From NCBI GenBank assembly GCA_937951685.1, contig CALFBG010000026.1, positions 1 through 64,000 on the forward strand: a stretch of 64,000 nucleotides of DNA, read 5' to 3'. The position numbers and the translations under genes were made by a program. This document shows, one piece after another, positions 37,141-47,500 of the stretch; position 1 is the stretch's first letter; every line of letters starts with the position of its first letter. The DNA is from an uncultured Saprospiraceae bacterium. GTDB taxonomy: Bacteria > Bacteroidota > Bacteroidia > Chitinophagales > Saprospiraceae. The notes below the pieces were generated by a model. The model was not told where the DNA came from, searched no databases, and saw only the letters and a program-made list of their open reading frames with translations.

Positions 37141-38829
37141 GTGAACTTTTTTACACTTTTTCAAAAGAAATCTAAATTCTTTTTCATTAACCTAGGGATC
37201 CTAGGTATGATGAATAGTATTTGGGCAGGAGCCTTGTTGTTAATGATCAATAACAAGATTACCGATACACCACTTCCTTTTATGGAAGATCCAAGTTTAG
37301 CAGATAAAGACTGGATAGTATATGTCACACTTATTATCGTTTCCTTTTTTATTGCGCTTTGGTTTCAATCGTACATGATTAAGCTGACTTATAATTTAGG
37401 AAATGATCTAACACTTGCCATTTATGATAAACTCCGTTTTGCGTCTTATAATGATTATTTAAAATTAACGGAAGAAAAGGTGAGAACGGCAGAACGTGAT
37501 GTTCGTCAGATCCAGCAATTCCCGCTAGTCTTTTTAGAAACTTTTAACGCCGCTATTATGGTGGTTATTGGTATCGCTTATTTGTTCTGGATCAACCTAT
37601 GGGGAGCTATAATTGTTGTAGCCTCTTTAGTTGCCTTGGCTTTCGTTTATATCTATCGAAATATTCAAATTGAAAAAGATCAAAATGAAGTAAGAGAATT
37701 GGCAGATACTTATATGCAAAATATCAACGATTTCCTAGGAGGATTTAAGGAGATTAAAATGAGTATCACTCGTAGTGATAATATCTTTTTTAAATTTATT
37801 TCGGTCAATCGAATCAAAGCTAAAGACATTACAATTCGTTTCTTGATCAGAGCTTTAGGTAATGAATTATTAGGAACTTACGCTTGGTATGTAATGATTG
37901 GAGTCGTACTTTTCGTTTTACCATTATTCATGGAAATTGATATTGCAGTAAAGACGACTTTCATGTTAACCTTACTATTCTTGATGGGACCGATTAGTAC
38001 CGTAATTGGCGTAATGGATGATTTCATCGGAATGGGGATTGCAATTAAGCGAATCACAGAGTTTGACGAAATTGTCAGTGCTACCGTTGATGTTACTAAA
38101 GGACACGGTGACCTCACAGAGATCAATAAAGAATTTAGTGAAATTGAATTCGAAGATGTTACTTTCGAATACCTTGACAAAGAAAACAAGATCACTTTCG
38201 AACTCAAACCCATTAATCTCAAAATTAAGAAAGGCGAAAGCATCTTTGTTACCGGAGGTAATGGTAGTGGTAAGAGTACTTTTATTAATCTACTCAGTGG
38301 ATTGAATATTCCAAAGTCGGGTCGAATGTCTTTAAATGGTCACACCATTACTAAAGATAATCTATCCTACTACCGAGATCAACTTGCCGCTATTTTTACG
38401 GACAACTATCTCTTTAGTGAAAATTATGATGACTTAGACCTCAGAGAATCTAACGAAGAGTTTGCTTCCTTGTTGGAGACAATGAAGCTACGCAAGGTGA
38501 TCAAATTCGATGATAAGAATAATAAAGTATTCCACACTTTATCGAAAGGACAACAAAAGCGGATGGCGCTAATTTACTCGCTTTTAGAAAATAAAGATAT
38601 TCTAATCTTTGATGAGTGGGCAGCAGAGCAAGATCCTGAATTCCGTAAATTCTTCTACACCGTCATGATACCGGATATGAAGCGAATGGGGAAAACAGTA
38701 ATTGCCATTACGCACGATGATGCTTACTTCGGTTGTGCAGAGCGAATGATCAAATTCGATTACGGACGTATCGTCAAAGATGAATTGATCAAACAGCCTG
38801 AATTAGTACTCAATAAAGCACAAGGTTAA
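37141..38829 (+). CDS. Cyclic-peptide ABC exporter (SyrD/PvdE type)
   Basis: A 562-residue inner-membrane half transporter with fused membrane and ATPase domains. Several hydrophobic segments fill residues about 12-36, 58-78, 130-175 and 245-300. The ATPase domain has Walker A GGNGSGKST (372-380), signature LSKGQ (467-471), Walker B ILIFDE (487-492) followed by WAAEQDPEFR, typical of the SyrD/PvdE cyclic-peptide exporter family, and H-loop His525. The Q-loop region reads IFTDNYLF. It should move the finished peptide, or a precursor, across the inner membrane. I use the GTG start at 37141 (16 bp after NRPS3) because it keeps the first membrane segment whole; ATG 37207 would cut it. It is the last gene of the operon before a strong hairpin. 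Confidence 0.93.
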   Translation: MNFFTLFQKKSKFFFINLGILGMMNSIWAGALLLMINNKITDTPLPFMEDPSLADKDWIVYVTLIIVSFFIALWFQSYMIKLTYNLGNDLTLAIYDKLRFASYNDYLKLTEEKVRTAERDVRQIQQFPLVFLETFNAAIMVVIGIAYLFWINLWGAIIVVASLVALAFVYIYRNIQIEKDQNEVRELADTYMQNINDFLGGFKEIKMSITRSDNIFFKFISVNRIKAKDITIRFLIRALGNELLGTYAWYVMIGVVLFVLPLFMEIDIAVKTTFMLTLLFLMGPISTVIGVMDDFIGMGIAIKRITEFDEIVSATVDVTKGHGDLTEINKEFSEIEFEDVTFEYLDKENKITFELKPINLKIKKGESIFVTGGNGSGKSTFINLLSGLNIPKSGRMSLNGHTITKDNLSYYRDQLAAIFTDNYLFSENYDDLDLRESNEEFASLLETMKLRKVIKFDDKNNKVFHTLSKGQQKRMALIYSLLENKDILIFDEWAAEQDPEFRKFFYTVMIPDMKRMGKTVIAITHDDAYFGCAERMIKFDYGRIVKDELIKQPELVLNKAQG

Positions 38830-38834
38830 AATAT

Positions 38835-38869
38835 AGGAGGTTGTGCGGAGCACATCAGCACAACCTCCT
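38835..38869 (+). terminator. Terminator of the main operon
   Basis: A perfect 12-bp stem (aggaggttgtgc with gcacaacctcct) around an 11-nt loop, 5 nt after the exporter stop codon. It is followed by tctc and, 11 nt later, attttt. It marks the end of the 7126-38829 operon. Confidence 0.8.
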
Positions 38870-38913
38870 TCTCAAATACAATTTTTACCATACGACTTAC
38901 TACCAGCTACCGA

Positions 38914-39009
38914 ATGGCATACTACTTAATGGAACTGATTTACTTTAATCAGCGATTACTCAGAGAAAAAGACTACAGATTATACAGAACACACCCGAAA
39001 GAAAATTAA
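38914..39009 (+). CDS. Possible 31-residue small protein
   Basis: ATG 38914 to TAA 39009 encodes a small Tyr- and Arg-rich peptide (starts MAYYLMELIYFNQ, ends RTHPKEN). It sits between the operon terminator and the flavoprotein, ending 26 bp before the latter's ATG. I recognise no family. It could be a leader or small ORF of the flavoprotein transcript, or chance in AT-rich DNA. Confidence 0.25.
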   Translation: MAYYLMELIYFNQRLLREKDYRLYRTHPKEN

Positions 39010-39035
39010 TTAGACAATTTAATAAATTTGTTATT

Positions 39036-40628
39036 ATGAATACATTAGACTATTTAGTAATAGGAGCAGGTCCAGCAGGTTTACAACTAGGATACTACCT
39101 TGAAGAAAAATCAGCAGCGAGTTACGTTGTGCTAGAAAGAGCAGCAAGTGCAGGAAGCTTTTTTCAAAAGTATCCAAGACGCCGAACGCTGATCTCTATT
39201 AATAAAGTTCACATTGGATCTGATGATCCAGAATTAAAAATGCGTTGGGATTGGAACTCTCTAATCTCCGACGATACCACCATGAGAATGGGTAAATATT
39301 CTCAAGATTATTTCCCTTCTGCGGATTATTTGGTAGAATATCTACAAGATTTTGCAGAGCGGTTTAAACTTAAGATTAATTATAACTCTGAAGTTGTTTC
39401 CATCAATAAAAAAGATGGATTGTTTATCGTAAAAACGGCTGGCGGAGATATGTACCAAGCAAAAGTAGTGGTTGTAGGTACAGGTACTTTTAAACCGAAT
39501 ACACCTGATATCCCTGGAATCGAACATTGTGAGAATTACATTGATTACTCCGTTGAGAAAAGTAAGTATATCAACAAAAGAGTACTCGTTTTAGGAAAGG
39601 GTAATTCTGGTTTTGAAACGGCTGATGAATTAATCGCAGTAGCTTCTACAATTCACATTGCAAGTCCAAGTCCGATCAAATTTGCGTGGAAAACACACTT
39701 TGTAGGACACTTACGTGCCATCAATAATAACTTTTTGGATACTTACCAACTTAAGTCTCAAAATGCAGTACTTGATGCTACCGTGAAGAAAGTTGAAAAA
39801 AGAGAAGATGGTAAATTATACGTAACGTTCAATTACTCGCATGCAAATGACGAAGTGGAAGAAATTATGTACGATTACGTTATCGTAGCAACGGGTTTCA
39901 AATTTGATGACTCTATTTTTGGAGAAGAATGTAAACCTGCATTGGCTATTAATGATCGCTTCCCTGATCAAACGAGTGCTTGGGGCTCTACCAATGTGGA
40001 TGACTTGTATTTCATCGGAGCACTCACGCAGATGAGAGATTGGAAAAAACATACTTCCGCGTTTATCCATGGATTCCGATATAATGCAGCTTGTTTATTC
40101 AACATTATGCATGATAAATACCAAAATATTGAGATTCCTAGTGAAGAAATAGCGTATGGCGCACGTAACTTTACCAATCGCTTATTGGAAGGCATTAATC
40201 GGTCTTCTTGCCTCTGGCAACAGTTTGGTTTTATCTGTGATCTATTAACGGTAAATCCAGCAAAAGGAACAGCAGCTTACGCAGAATCAGTGCCTACCGC
40301 TTACGTTCACGACTCTAAAAAATGGGAAGATGATCACCAATTCATATTAACCCTAGAGTATGGAGATACGTCTGATGTCGATGTCTTTAATGCGAATAGA
40401 ATCGCAAGAGATGAAGTGATGGATGCTAAGGATAGTCAATTCTTACACCCAATCGTTAGACATTACTATAAAGGAGAAATGATTTCTGAACACCACATGA
40501 TTGAGGTGTTAGAAGCTAGATGGACAGATGAAAAAATGCATATCCAACCTTTATATGAATACCTAGAAAAAGAATTAGCTATGGTTGGTAAAAAGGCGAC
40601 CATGAAAGAGGCAACTACTTCTATGTAA
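39036..40628 (+). CDS. FOXRED2-like FAD/NAD(P)H-dependent oxidoreductase
   Basis: A 530-residue flavoprotein with two Rossmann signatures: FAD-binding GAGPAGLQLG (10-19) and NAD(P)H-binding GKGNSGFETA (187-196). The segment YPRRRTLISINK (46-57) with SDDPELKMRWDWNSL (62-76) resembles the animal FOXRED2 group, a branch of flavin-containing monooxygenase-like proteins. The ATG at 39036 is preceded by TTTGTTATT. In this setting it probably oxidises a nitrogen, sulfur or carbon of a precursor or of the peptide, for example an amino-group N-hydroxylation, but the substrate is unknown. It lies after the operon terminator and has its own terminator, so it is a separate unit between the two NRPS blocks. 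Confidence 0.85.
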   Translation: MNTLDYLVIGAGPAGLQLGYYLEEKSAASYVVLERAASAGSFFQKYPRRRTLISINKVHIGSDDPELKMRWDWNSLISDDTTMRMGKYSQDYFPSADYLVEYLQDFAERFKLKINYNSEVVSINKKDGLFIVKTAGGDMYQAKVVVVGTGTFKPNTPDIPGIEHCENYIDYSVEKSKYINKRVLVLGKGNSGFETADELIAVASTIHIASPSPIKFAWKTHFVGHLRAINNNFLDTYQLKSQNAVLDATVKKVEKREDGKLYVTFNYSHANDEVEEIMYDYVIVATGFKFDDSIFGEECKPALAINDRFPDQTSAWGSTNVDDLYFIGALTQMRDWKKHTSAFIHGFRYNAACLFNIMHDKYQNIEIPSEEIAYGARNFTNRLLEGINRSSCLWQQFGFICDLLTVNPAKGTAAYAESVPTAYVHDSKKWEDDHQFILTLEYGDTSDVDVFNANRIARDEVMDAKDSQFLHPIVRHYYKGEMISEHHMIEVLEARWTDEKMHIQPLYEYLEKELAMVGKKATMKEATTSM

Positions 40629-40636
40629 ATGAAATA

Positions 40637-40736
40637 AACTGACGTTTTCATAATTCGAAATTTATGAACGCACAAAATTATCTTTAGCCCAATTGAGTTT
40701 AGAGATGATTTTGTGCAAAGTCAGTTCTATTTTTTA
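40637..40736 (+). terminator. Terminator of the flavoprotein gene
   Basis: A nested imperfect hairpin: outer arms aactgac (40637-40643) and gtcagtt (40720-40726), inner arms 40670-40682 and 40704-40716 pairing 12 of 13 positions, followed directly by ctattttttac. The T tract makes it a convincing terminator. Confidence 0.7.
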
Positions 40737-40795
40737 CAGCAATTAAACTCTCTTAAGAACGTCTACGAACATTCAACTTAAGGGGGATTTTCGTA

Positions 40796-40818
40796 AACTA
40801 CTTCCTCAAGGAGTAGTT
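40796..40818. promoter_or_regulatory. Inverted repeat upstream of NRPS4
   Basis: Arms aactacttc and ggagtagtt pair at nine positions (one G-T) around a 5-bp centre. The core (actact/agtagt) is loosely like the inverted repeat at 4292-4311. Function unknown; an operator or RNA hairpin is possible. Confidence 0.35.
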
Positions 40819-40850
40819 CTAAAATACCGTTGCTAGGTAAGGAAGTACGA

Positions 40851-40890
40851 GTACACTGAATTATACTTCATGCATACTGTATCAGTGTAC
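40851..40890. promoter_or_regulatory. 9-bp inverted repeat upstream of NRPS4
   Basis: Perfect arms gtacactga and tcagtgtac lie 22 bp apart and are followed by ctcattttt. It could be a second terminator or a binding site. Confidence 0.4.
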
Positions 40891-40984
40891 CTCATTTTTG
40901 AAAAACCACTGAACGTCATTTCAATTTTTAAGTTTACTTATACTAAATTATTTCGCTCTTGTTTTATCGTAAATTCATGTTCGT

Positions 40985-41002
40985 CAGTTGGAGCCAACTG
41001 AT
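40985..41002. promoter_or_regulatory. Palindrome upstream of NRPS4 (candidate operator)
   Basis: A perfect dyad, tcagttgg-ag-ccaactga, about 500 bp before the NRPS4 start. The 2-bp centre is too short for a stable RNA loop, so a dimeric DNA-binding protein is a better explanation than a terminator. Confidence 0.4.
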
Positions 41003-41504
41003 GGAACCCTAGAAATGCGCTGAATACATATTGTGTCTTGGATGCTTCGTAATTTAAATCGATGGATATTTAAGATGCTGAAATTTTGTTTCTGAAGTTG
41101 TTGTAAACAAGTTCGCCATCAAGCATCAATTCTAATTTGATCGCTAAGATAATGGCAGTGGAAAAGCTAGGCAAAATAGTATCGTAGAAATATCAAGTGT
41201 TTAAACTGGTCAAGTAGTGGACTAATCCAACCAATACTTAGAAGTATCTTCTTTAAATTTTCAGCTACGTCACGGTATACAAAATGGGTAACCATTGACA
41301 TCACAGACACGCAAGAGCATAGAATTTCTAATCCTCAAACAAAGAAACTCAAATATTATCGAAAGCATTTCGCTCGATATTATCGGTCCTTCCTTTGTGG
41401 TTGAACGAAATTGTGCAAACATTTAATGTCGGCTCCTGATATTAGAAACCAAAGTTAATTAACCTGTCTTTCAAGTGGAAACTTGTGAGAAATGAGAAAA
41501 TACA

Positions 41505-44500
41505 ATGAATAAATTGCCCTTGCATCTTGCCCAGCAAGAAGTATACTATGATCAAATTACAGATGTCAATAGTCCACATTACAACGTAGGTGGCTATGTC
41601 ATTTTAAAAGGTGAATTGCATAAAGATCACTTTGTGAATGCAGTTAAAGATTTGCCTACTGTATTTGACGTTTTTCAACTAAGGTTTGACTTTCAAGGGG
41701 CAATGCCTCAGTGTTATTTCGCGGAAGAAAACTTAGTATTTGAAATTCCAGAACTCGACTTTTCTAATAAATTAGATGCTCCCCGTGCAGCACAAACTTG
41801 GATGCAAAGTAGATTCGAACAGGCATTCGACCTACAGCAAGTGCAGCTTTTTGAAATCTATTTGCTGAAAATTGCGCCACAAGAATATTGGGTGTTTTCT
41901 CGCTTTCATCACCTCATGACCGATGGCTTTGGTTTTGCGATCATGATGCAACACGTAGCGAAAGATTATACTCATCGGATTACCCAAGAAGAATGGACCG
42001 CTAAAGCCCCCGGCACTTACCAAGCAGAAATTATCGGAGCCGTTGAATACCTTAGTTCCACTTCTTACGCTAAAGACGAAACTTATTGGCAAAGTCAATT
42101 CGACACCGTTCCAGCAAAATTGCTCTCCCCTAAATATAAAACTCATAGCGGACAGCAATCGGGGCGGTTTTCTTTGGAAATTCCGACGGCTACTCGAACT
42201 GCTTTCGATGAGTTGGCTAAAGAGACGGGAACAAGTTTGCAACAATTGACCATTGCCGCACTTACCATCTATTTCGGTCGCATTGCTGCTACCAACAATT
42301 TGACCCTAGGTATTCCTATTCATAAACGCCGCAATCGCATCCAAAGAAACTTAGCAGGAATGTTCTCCGGGTTAATCCCTTTTAAATCGGATTATCAACC
42401 AGAACAATTATTAAAAGATTTAATCCAAGCCGTAAAAAGACAACAACGGTCGGATTATCGTTATCAGAATTATCCAATTAGTCATTTAAATCGGGCCCTC
42501 CATTTATTAGCATACGGCCGCAACCAAGTTTTTGACGTGGTTGTCAATTATGAGCCAATGAATTTTGCCGTTGACATGGAAGGCTTAGTAACGGAAGTAA
42601 AACATCTATCCGCCACCACGGGAAAGGTGCTACCACTAGAGATTCGATGGTGTGACTATGGTAGTGAACAAGCATTAGAACTAAAAATAGACTATCATTT
42701 AGATTATTTTACGCCACCAGAAATTGAAATATTACAGGCTCGTTTATTGTTCATGATTGGACAATTTGAACAACATCTTGAACAAAAATTAGTAGACCTC
42801 CCGCTTCTTCCCACCACGGAAAAAGAAAAACTGACGAACTACGCAAATCTAATTCCAAGGACTTACTCCCCAGTCGCATCGCTGGTAGATGCTTTTGAAT
42901 CACAAGTAACGAAAACACCCAAAAATGTCGCATTGGTTTTTGGTGCACAAAGCTATAATTATGCTCAATTGAATGAGCGCAGCAATCAATTAGCCGATTT
43001 TTTGCGCAAAAATTTTGCTATTGGAACGGGAGATTTGGTTGCGATTCACCTCGATCGATCAGAGTGGATGATTATCGCAATATTGGGAATTTTAAAAACG
43101 GGAGCTGCCTACGTACCTTTAGATCAATCGAATCCGCAGGATCGAATTGATTACATTATTCAAGATAGCGCTTGTAAACTTGTTTTGACACCAGCAGTTT
43201 TACGTCCATTTTTTGCTCAGCCAAGCGCATACGAAACACACAATAAACTGGAAAATCGCGTTTCAGCCAACGCACTCGCTTACCTCATTTATACTTCTGG
43301 AAGTACGGGAAAACCCAAAGGTTGTATGATTGAGCATCATAATGTGCTTAATTTAATTCACGCACAACGCGAAAGCTTTGGCATGACGGAAGAGGAAGCA
43401 ATCTTACAATTATCGAATATCGCTTTCGATGCTTCTGTAGAACAAATCTTCTTAGCCTTATTGTCGGGCGCAAGTTTACACGTGATCTCAAAAGCTTTAT
43501 TGCTCAATAGTGAGCAACTGGTTGCTTATTTAGAACAACAGCGCATCACGCATTTGCACACCATTCCCAGTTTATTAAAAACGATTAAAGTGCAGGCTTA
43601 TCCTGCCTTAAAAAGAGTAGTGGCGGGAGGAGATAAATGTAGTGTTGAACTAGCTAACGCTTGGGCGCAATATCATGATTTTTATAATGAATATGGACCA
43701 ACAGAAACAACCGTAACTTCAATTGTTTATCGACTTGCAAAAGGAACAAGTGTTGAGCTGCTGAATTTGCCGATCGGTCGACCAATTGCGAATACACAGG
43801 TTTTTGTATTGAACGAAGATGGTGCACAATTACCGCTCGGTGCAGCGGGAGAATTACACATTGGTGGCGCTGGATTGGCAAAAGCTTACTGGCAACGGCC
43901 CGAATTAACCGCCGCAAAATTTATTGATTCTCCTTTTGCGACCTCCACTAAATTGTATAAAACGGGAGACCTCGTCCGCTACGAAGCAGATGGCAACCTC
44001 GTCTTTCTCGGAAGAATTGATGAACAAGTCAAATTCAATGGCTATCGAATTGAATTAGGCGAAATTGCAGCGGTACTCCAAACAGAAAGCTCCGTAGCAC
44101 AAGCGGCAGTCTTATTACAACCTGCTCAAAACGGAGAACACCGTTTAGTCGCTTACGTCGTGCCTAACACTACTTTAGAAAAAGAAAAATTACAAAGTTA
44201 TTTACAAGCTAAATTGCCACCTTACATGGTGCCTGCAGTTATTTTGGAATTAGCTGCATTGCCATTGAACGCCAACGGAAAACTAGATAAATCTGCCTTG
44301 GTAAATCCTGAACTTAGCGAAGTATTATCAAATAAATATCTTGCTCCACAAACAGAAATGGAGATAAAGTTAGCCGCTATTTGGCAGGCGGTTCTAGGGA
44401 TTCCTAAGATTGGGGTTCACGATAACTTCTTTGAGCTCGGTGGTCATTCCTTGCATGCTGTCAGGGTAAGTTCAACCATTAAGAAGCAGTTGTTTTGCGA

Positions 44501-47500
44501 AATATCGGTAAAGGATATTTTTGAAAATCCTAACCTTTTGACCTTGGCAAGTTGGGTAACGCAAGCGCCTAAAAACATTGTTGCACCAATCGTTAAAGTT
44601 GAAGATCGACCAGCCGAGCTTCCGCTGTCTTTTGCACAGGAACGGTTATGGTTTATTGACAAGCTAGAAGGTAGCCAGCAGTATCATATGCCGGGTGTTT
44701 TTAGAATTAGTGGCAATTTAGATAGCTTGGCATTAGAACGTGCCTTTAAGAAAATTGTAGCACGCCACGAAATTTTGCGAACGGTTTACAAAGAAGTGGA
44801 AGCGGGTTTTGTAGCCCAAGAAGTGCTCGAAAATAATTGGCAATTTAGCTTAACCACCGTTACGAACCAGGAACAATTACCCAAGGCAATTAATAATTTT
44901 GTACAACAGCCTTTTGACTTGGCTAAAGACTATATGCTACGGGTAAAACTTTTGCAACTTTGCCAAGAAGAATATGTGCTGGTTATCGTTTTACATCACA
45001 TTGCAGCGGATGGCTGGTCGCTTGCTATTTTAGTAGAGGAATTGGTGAAGAATTTCGGAACCGCTTCTACCGAAGTTTTAGAAAGCCTACCAATTCAGTA
45101 CGCAGATTATGCTTTGTGGCAAAAGTCGGCGGTATCTCAACAAATTTTACGAAATAAAATAAATTACTGGGAGACGCAATTGTCGGGCGTCGAAACTTTA
45201 AATCTATCTACGGATTTTGTGCGACCTAAATTTCAATCTACTCAAGGTCGTTTACTAAAACATACGATTCCTCAATCGTTAAAAGAGGATTTAGTTGCTT
45301 TAGCGCAAGCACAAGGAAGTACACTTTTTATGTTGCTACTAGCCGCATTCAAAGTATTGCTTTATCGCTATAGCGGACAAAAAGATATTTGTGTTGGTTC
45401 TCCCGTTGCGAATCGAAATCAAAACGAAACGGAAGCACTAATCGGTTTTTTTGTTAATACGCTAGCACTACGCACAAATTGGAAAGAGAACCCTAGTTTT
45501 TTAGCATTTTTGAAAGCTGTACGTACAACTTGTCTGGACGCTTACGCGCACCAAGAAGTTCCTTTTGAGCAAATTGTTGATCGAGTAGTAGGGACGAGAG
45601 ATATGAGTCGCAGCCCAATTTTTCAAGTACTCTTTACTTTGCAAAATAATCCGGATTACTCAATTCGGAAATTAGGAGACTTAGACTTAGTTCAAGAAGA
45701 TTTTATGGAGGTCGCCGCTAAGTTTGACCTGTCCGTAGATTTATTAGAAACGCCTACGGGAATCGAATTCAGTTTTGAATATTGCACGGATCTTTTCTTG
45801 CCAGCAACCATCGAACAGATGATGTTGCATTACGAGAAACTACTTTCGGTTATCGTTGCTCAACCTAGTCAATCTTTAGACGAACTAAACTTAGTCTCTG
45901 ATCAGGAGCGAGCATTAATTTTGGGTCTAACCAGCACGACAGCAGGGGAGTCCTTCAACGCTGGCGCAAAGGATTTATCAAACGAACAACCCATTAACCT
46001 TTGTTTTGAAGCCATCGCCGCACAGCACCCAACAGCGATCGCCGTACGGCATCACGATATTGCTTGGTCGTATGAAAGCTTAAATCAAAGTGCCAACCAA
46101 GTTGCTCGTGCTTTGCAAGCGGAGGGAATCGAAGCTGGAGATTTTGTAGGGGTATATTTAGAGCGCAGTCCTTACGTGGTAAGTGCTTTACTCGGGATTT
46201 TAAAAGCGGGTGCCGTATACGTGCCACTTGATACTCAAAACCCAAAAGGGCGGATCGAAAAAATGATCCAAAATAGCGAAGCGCGCGCCGTTATCTGTAG
46301 TACGGCGTATTTGCCTAATTTAGTAGATATTGCAATTGATACAATCCTTTGCCTTGAGCAAAGCCATAGCGTAGCGTCAACCGGACCAGCATTAGCACTG
46401 ACGACTCCCCAGCTAATTACCAAAGAAAAAATTAGTACTTATCCGACGACCAATCCAGAGAATCAAAATGAAATGGATAGCTGGGCGTATATGTTGTATA
46501 CTTCGGGCTCTACGGGAACACCGAAAGGAGCCATCAGTCGGCACAATGGTGCGATGAATCATCTACTAGCGGAATACGAAGATTTAGCTTTGGCAGATGG
46601 ATTTCGGTTTTTACAAAGCGCAGGTATCGGATCAGATATTTCTGTTTGGCAAATTCTTGCGCCGCTTTTGAAGGCGGGAACCTTAGTCATTATTGATAAA
46701 TATGATTTACTGGATTATGATCAATTATTAGCTACGTTAGAAAGAGATGAAATCAACCTAGTAGAATTCGTTCCCTCTTTTGCGAAAGGGTTAATTGCTC
46801 ATATTCGAAGTTTAGAAGTGCCTCCTAGTTTAAAAAACTTACAGTGGCTCATGTTTAGCGGAGAAGCATTGCCGGTGCGACTTGTTAATGCTTGGCAAAG
46901 CTTATATCCACACGTTAACTTATTGAATGCTTACGGACCTTGTGAAGCCTCGGACGATATCTCACAGTATCAAATAAAAAATAAACTTCATCCTCAATTG
47001 GCACAAGTACCGATTGGTCGCTCCATTGCCAATATGAATATTGTAATTCTCGATAAACTCGGCAAACTTTGTCCGATTGGAGTTGCGGGAGAAATTTGTG
47101 TAACGGGCGTTGGTGTCGGTGCAGGTTATCGAGGAATGCCAGAAAAAACGGCAGCTAGTTTTGTGGAAAATCCTTTTCCAGAATTATTAGGAACAACTTT
47201 ATACCGCACCGGAGATTTAGGAAAATGGCAAGCTGATGGTAATCTTATTTTTCTCGGTAGAATGGATGCGCAAGTTAAGATTAGAGGGCATCGAGTAGAA
47301 TTGGGAGAGATTGAAAATTTCTTACGAGAAGTAGCAGGTGTTGCAAAAGCACACGTACTGGTGCATCAAGAAAATAAAGCTCCGGCGGCAGTCGTCGCTT
47401 TTATCGTAGCAGCAGAAAGTGACGCGGCTTCGACCAGCGAAACAGCAATAACCGAAGACCAATTATGGGAAGCCTCTGCGGAAGGTTTACCGAGTTATAT

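Larger units (their letters stand above)
40629..41504. other. 876-bp spacer before NRPS4
   Basis: It holds the flavoprotein terminator and three inverted repeats (40796-40818, 40851-40890, 40985-41002). I see no gene. It should contain the NRPS4 promoter. Confidence 0.6.

Noticed and set aside
39023-39030. TAAATTTG, matching the Bacteroidota -7 box TAnnTTTG
   Set aside because: It lies only 6 bp before the flavoprotein ATG and has no TTG element at the right distance upstream; AT-rich DNA gives such matches by chance.
40870-40999. About 42-codon ORF in the spacer before NRPS4
   Set aside because: It runs through the inverted repeats and its composition follows the AT-rich DNA; no protein-like features.
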